Assembly (NCBI GenBank): GCA_017871115.1
Contig: JAFCIZ010000011.1
Coordinates: 451,501-515,500 of the forward strand
Source: Cunninghamella blakesleeana
Taxonomy: Eukaryota; Mucoromycota; Mucoromycetes; Mucorales; Cunninghamellaceae
Direction of reading: 5' to 3'
DNA length: 64,000 nucleotides
Shown: piece by piece, positions 63,670-64,000 of the stretch
Layout: every line of letters begins with the position of its first letter
How positions within the stretch are numbered: the stretch's first letter is position 1
The notes under the pieces: model-generated
Told to the model about the DNA's origin: nothing
The model's database searches: none
What the model saw: the letters and a program-made list of their open reading frames with translations, nothing else
Position numbers and translations under genes: made by a program

Positions 63670-64000
63670 ATGGCTGGATTTACAGTTTTAACAGAAGAAA
63701 ATTCAGATGGAACCAAAACAACCTATAGAGTTTCTAGATGGCGTTTCTATTGTCCTATTATAATTTTTATTGTTGGCGTTACGGTAATAGGTTTAGTAAT
63801 GGGGTTAGTAGTAGTTCCAGGGTTCAATAGACGAAGTGATGAAATGGAAGCTGAAGCAAAAAAACGCAATGACACGGCCACTGAAAATCAAAAGAAATTC
63901 GACGAAATAAATAGTATAACTCAAAAACAAAAGGAAATAGATGGAAAAAGACATGAGTGTAAAATGGGCTGCTTTTTTGATAAATGTATGATGCTTTGCG
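63670..64000 (+). CDS. Second MAGF-family small membrane protein, cut by the right edge
   Basis: The frame starts MAGFTVLTEENSDGTKTTYR and is open to the window end (110 codons seen). It has the same plan as 30200-30619: polar N-terminus, hydrophobic segment (FYCPIIIFIVGVTVIGLVMG), charged linker rich in Lys/Glu/Gln, then the start of the Cys-rich tail (CKMGCFFDKC...). Identity is high in the first 50 residues and low in the linker, so the N-terminus and membrane segment appear most constrained. Function unknown. Confidence 0.75.
   Translation, partial: MAGFTVLTEENSDGTKTTYRVSRWRFYCPIIIFIVGVTVIGLVMGLVVVPGFNRRSDEMEAEAKKRNDTATENQKKFDEINSITQKQKEIDGKRHECKMGCFFDKCMMLC

Overview
This is nuclear DNA of a very AT-rich filamentous fungus, most likely an early-diverging one of the Mucoromycota/Mucorales type (inferred, not proven). 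Genes are cut by many short GT-AG introns, mostly about 70-150 bp. Proteins carry long Gln/Asn/Ser homopolymer tracts. Ty3/Gypsy elements are present. There is a rabconnectin-3-beta (WDR7) homologue with a conserved C-terminal end, a Zn2Cys6 regulator, a DYRK kinase and a Tea1-like Kelch protein. No rRNA, tRNA or CRISPR array was recognised. Intron-exon models were built by hand from splice signals, and the summed exon lengths were checked for divisibility by three.

Layout. 1-161: last exons of a gene entering from the left. 1129-5261 (-): six-exon Kelch/coiled-coil protein. 6728-8765 (+): five-exon prenylcysteine-oxidase-like flavoprotein. 9945-15836: a young, apparently intact chromodomain Gypsy element on the minus strand, with apparently identical 408-bp LTRs and a CTAGT duplication. 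16206-22033 (+): 19-exon WDR7-like protein. 22306-22990 (-): decayed gene. 24314-29957 (+): a second Gypsy element with a tRNA-type primer site, a gag/pro -1 slippery site and two in-frame pol stops. It sits in the promoter of a small membrane/Cys-rich protein gene (30200-30619) whose paralogue, with the uninterrupted promoter, runs off the right edge (63670-64000). 30932-31410 (-): another decayed gene. 32674-35780 (+): six-exon CRT10-like WD40 protein. 35781-39611: mostly empty, with two related relic exons pointing away from each other.

39612-41245 (-): two-exon regulator with tandem Zn2Cys6 domains. 43090-44514 (-, possibly to 44971): bestrophin-like channel. 46.0-54.9 kb: a cluster of small secreted proteins (Cys-rich protein, inactive trypsin-like homologue, ML/NPC2-like lipid-binding protein) duplicated in tandem as units of about 4 kb. 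In the second unit only the ML gene survives. 55196-59639 (-): class II DYRK kinase. 61168-62804 (+): four-LIM protein.

The Kelch protein, DYRK (Pom1/DYRK2 class) and LIM protein resemble components of fungal polarity and cytokinesis networks, and WDR7 acts in V-ATPase regulation; these are family-based expectations. The most unusual parts are the duplicated secreted-protein cluster with shared promoter blocks and the small membrane/Cys-rich family with a retrotransposon in one promoter.
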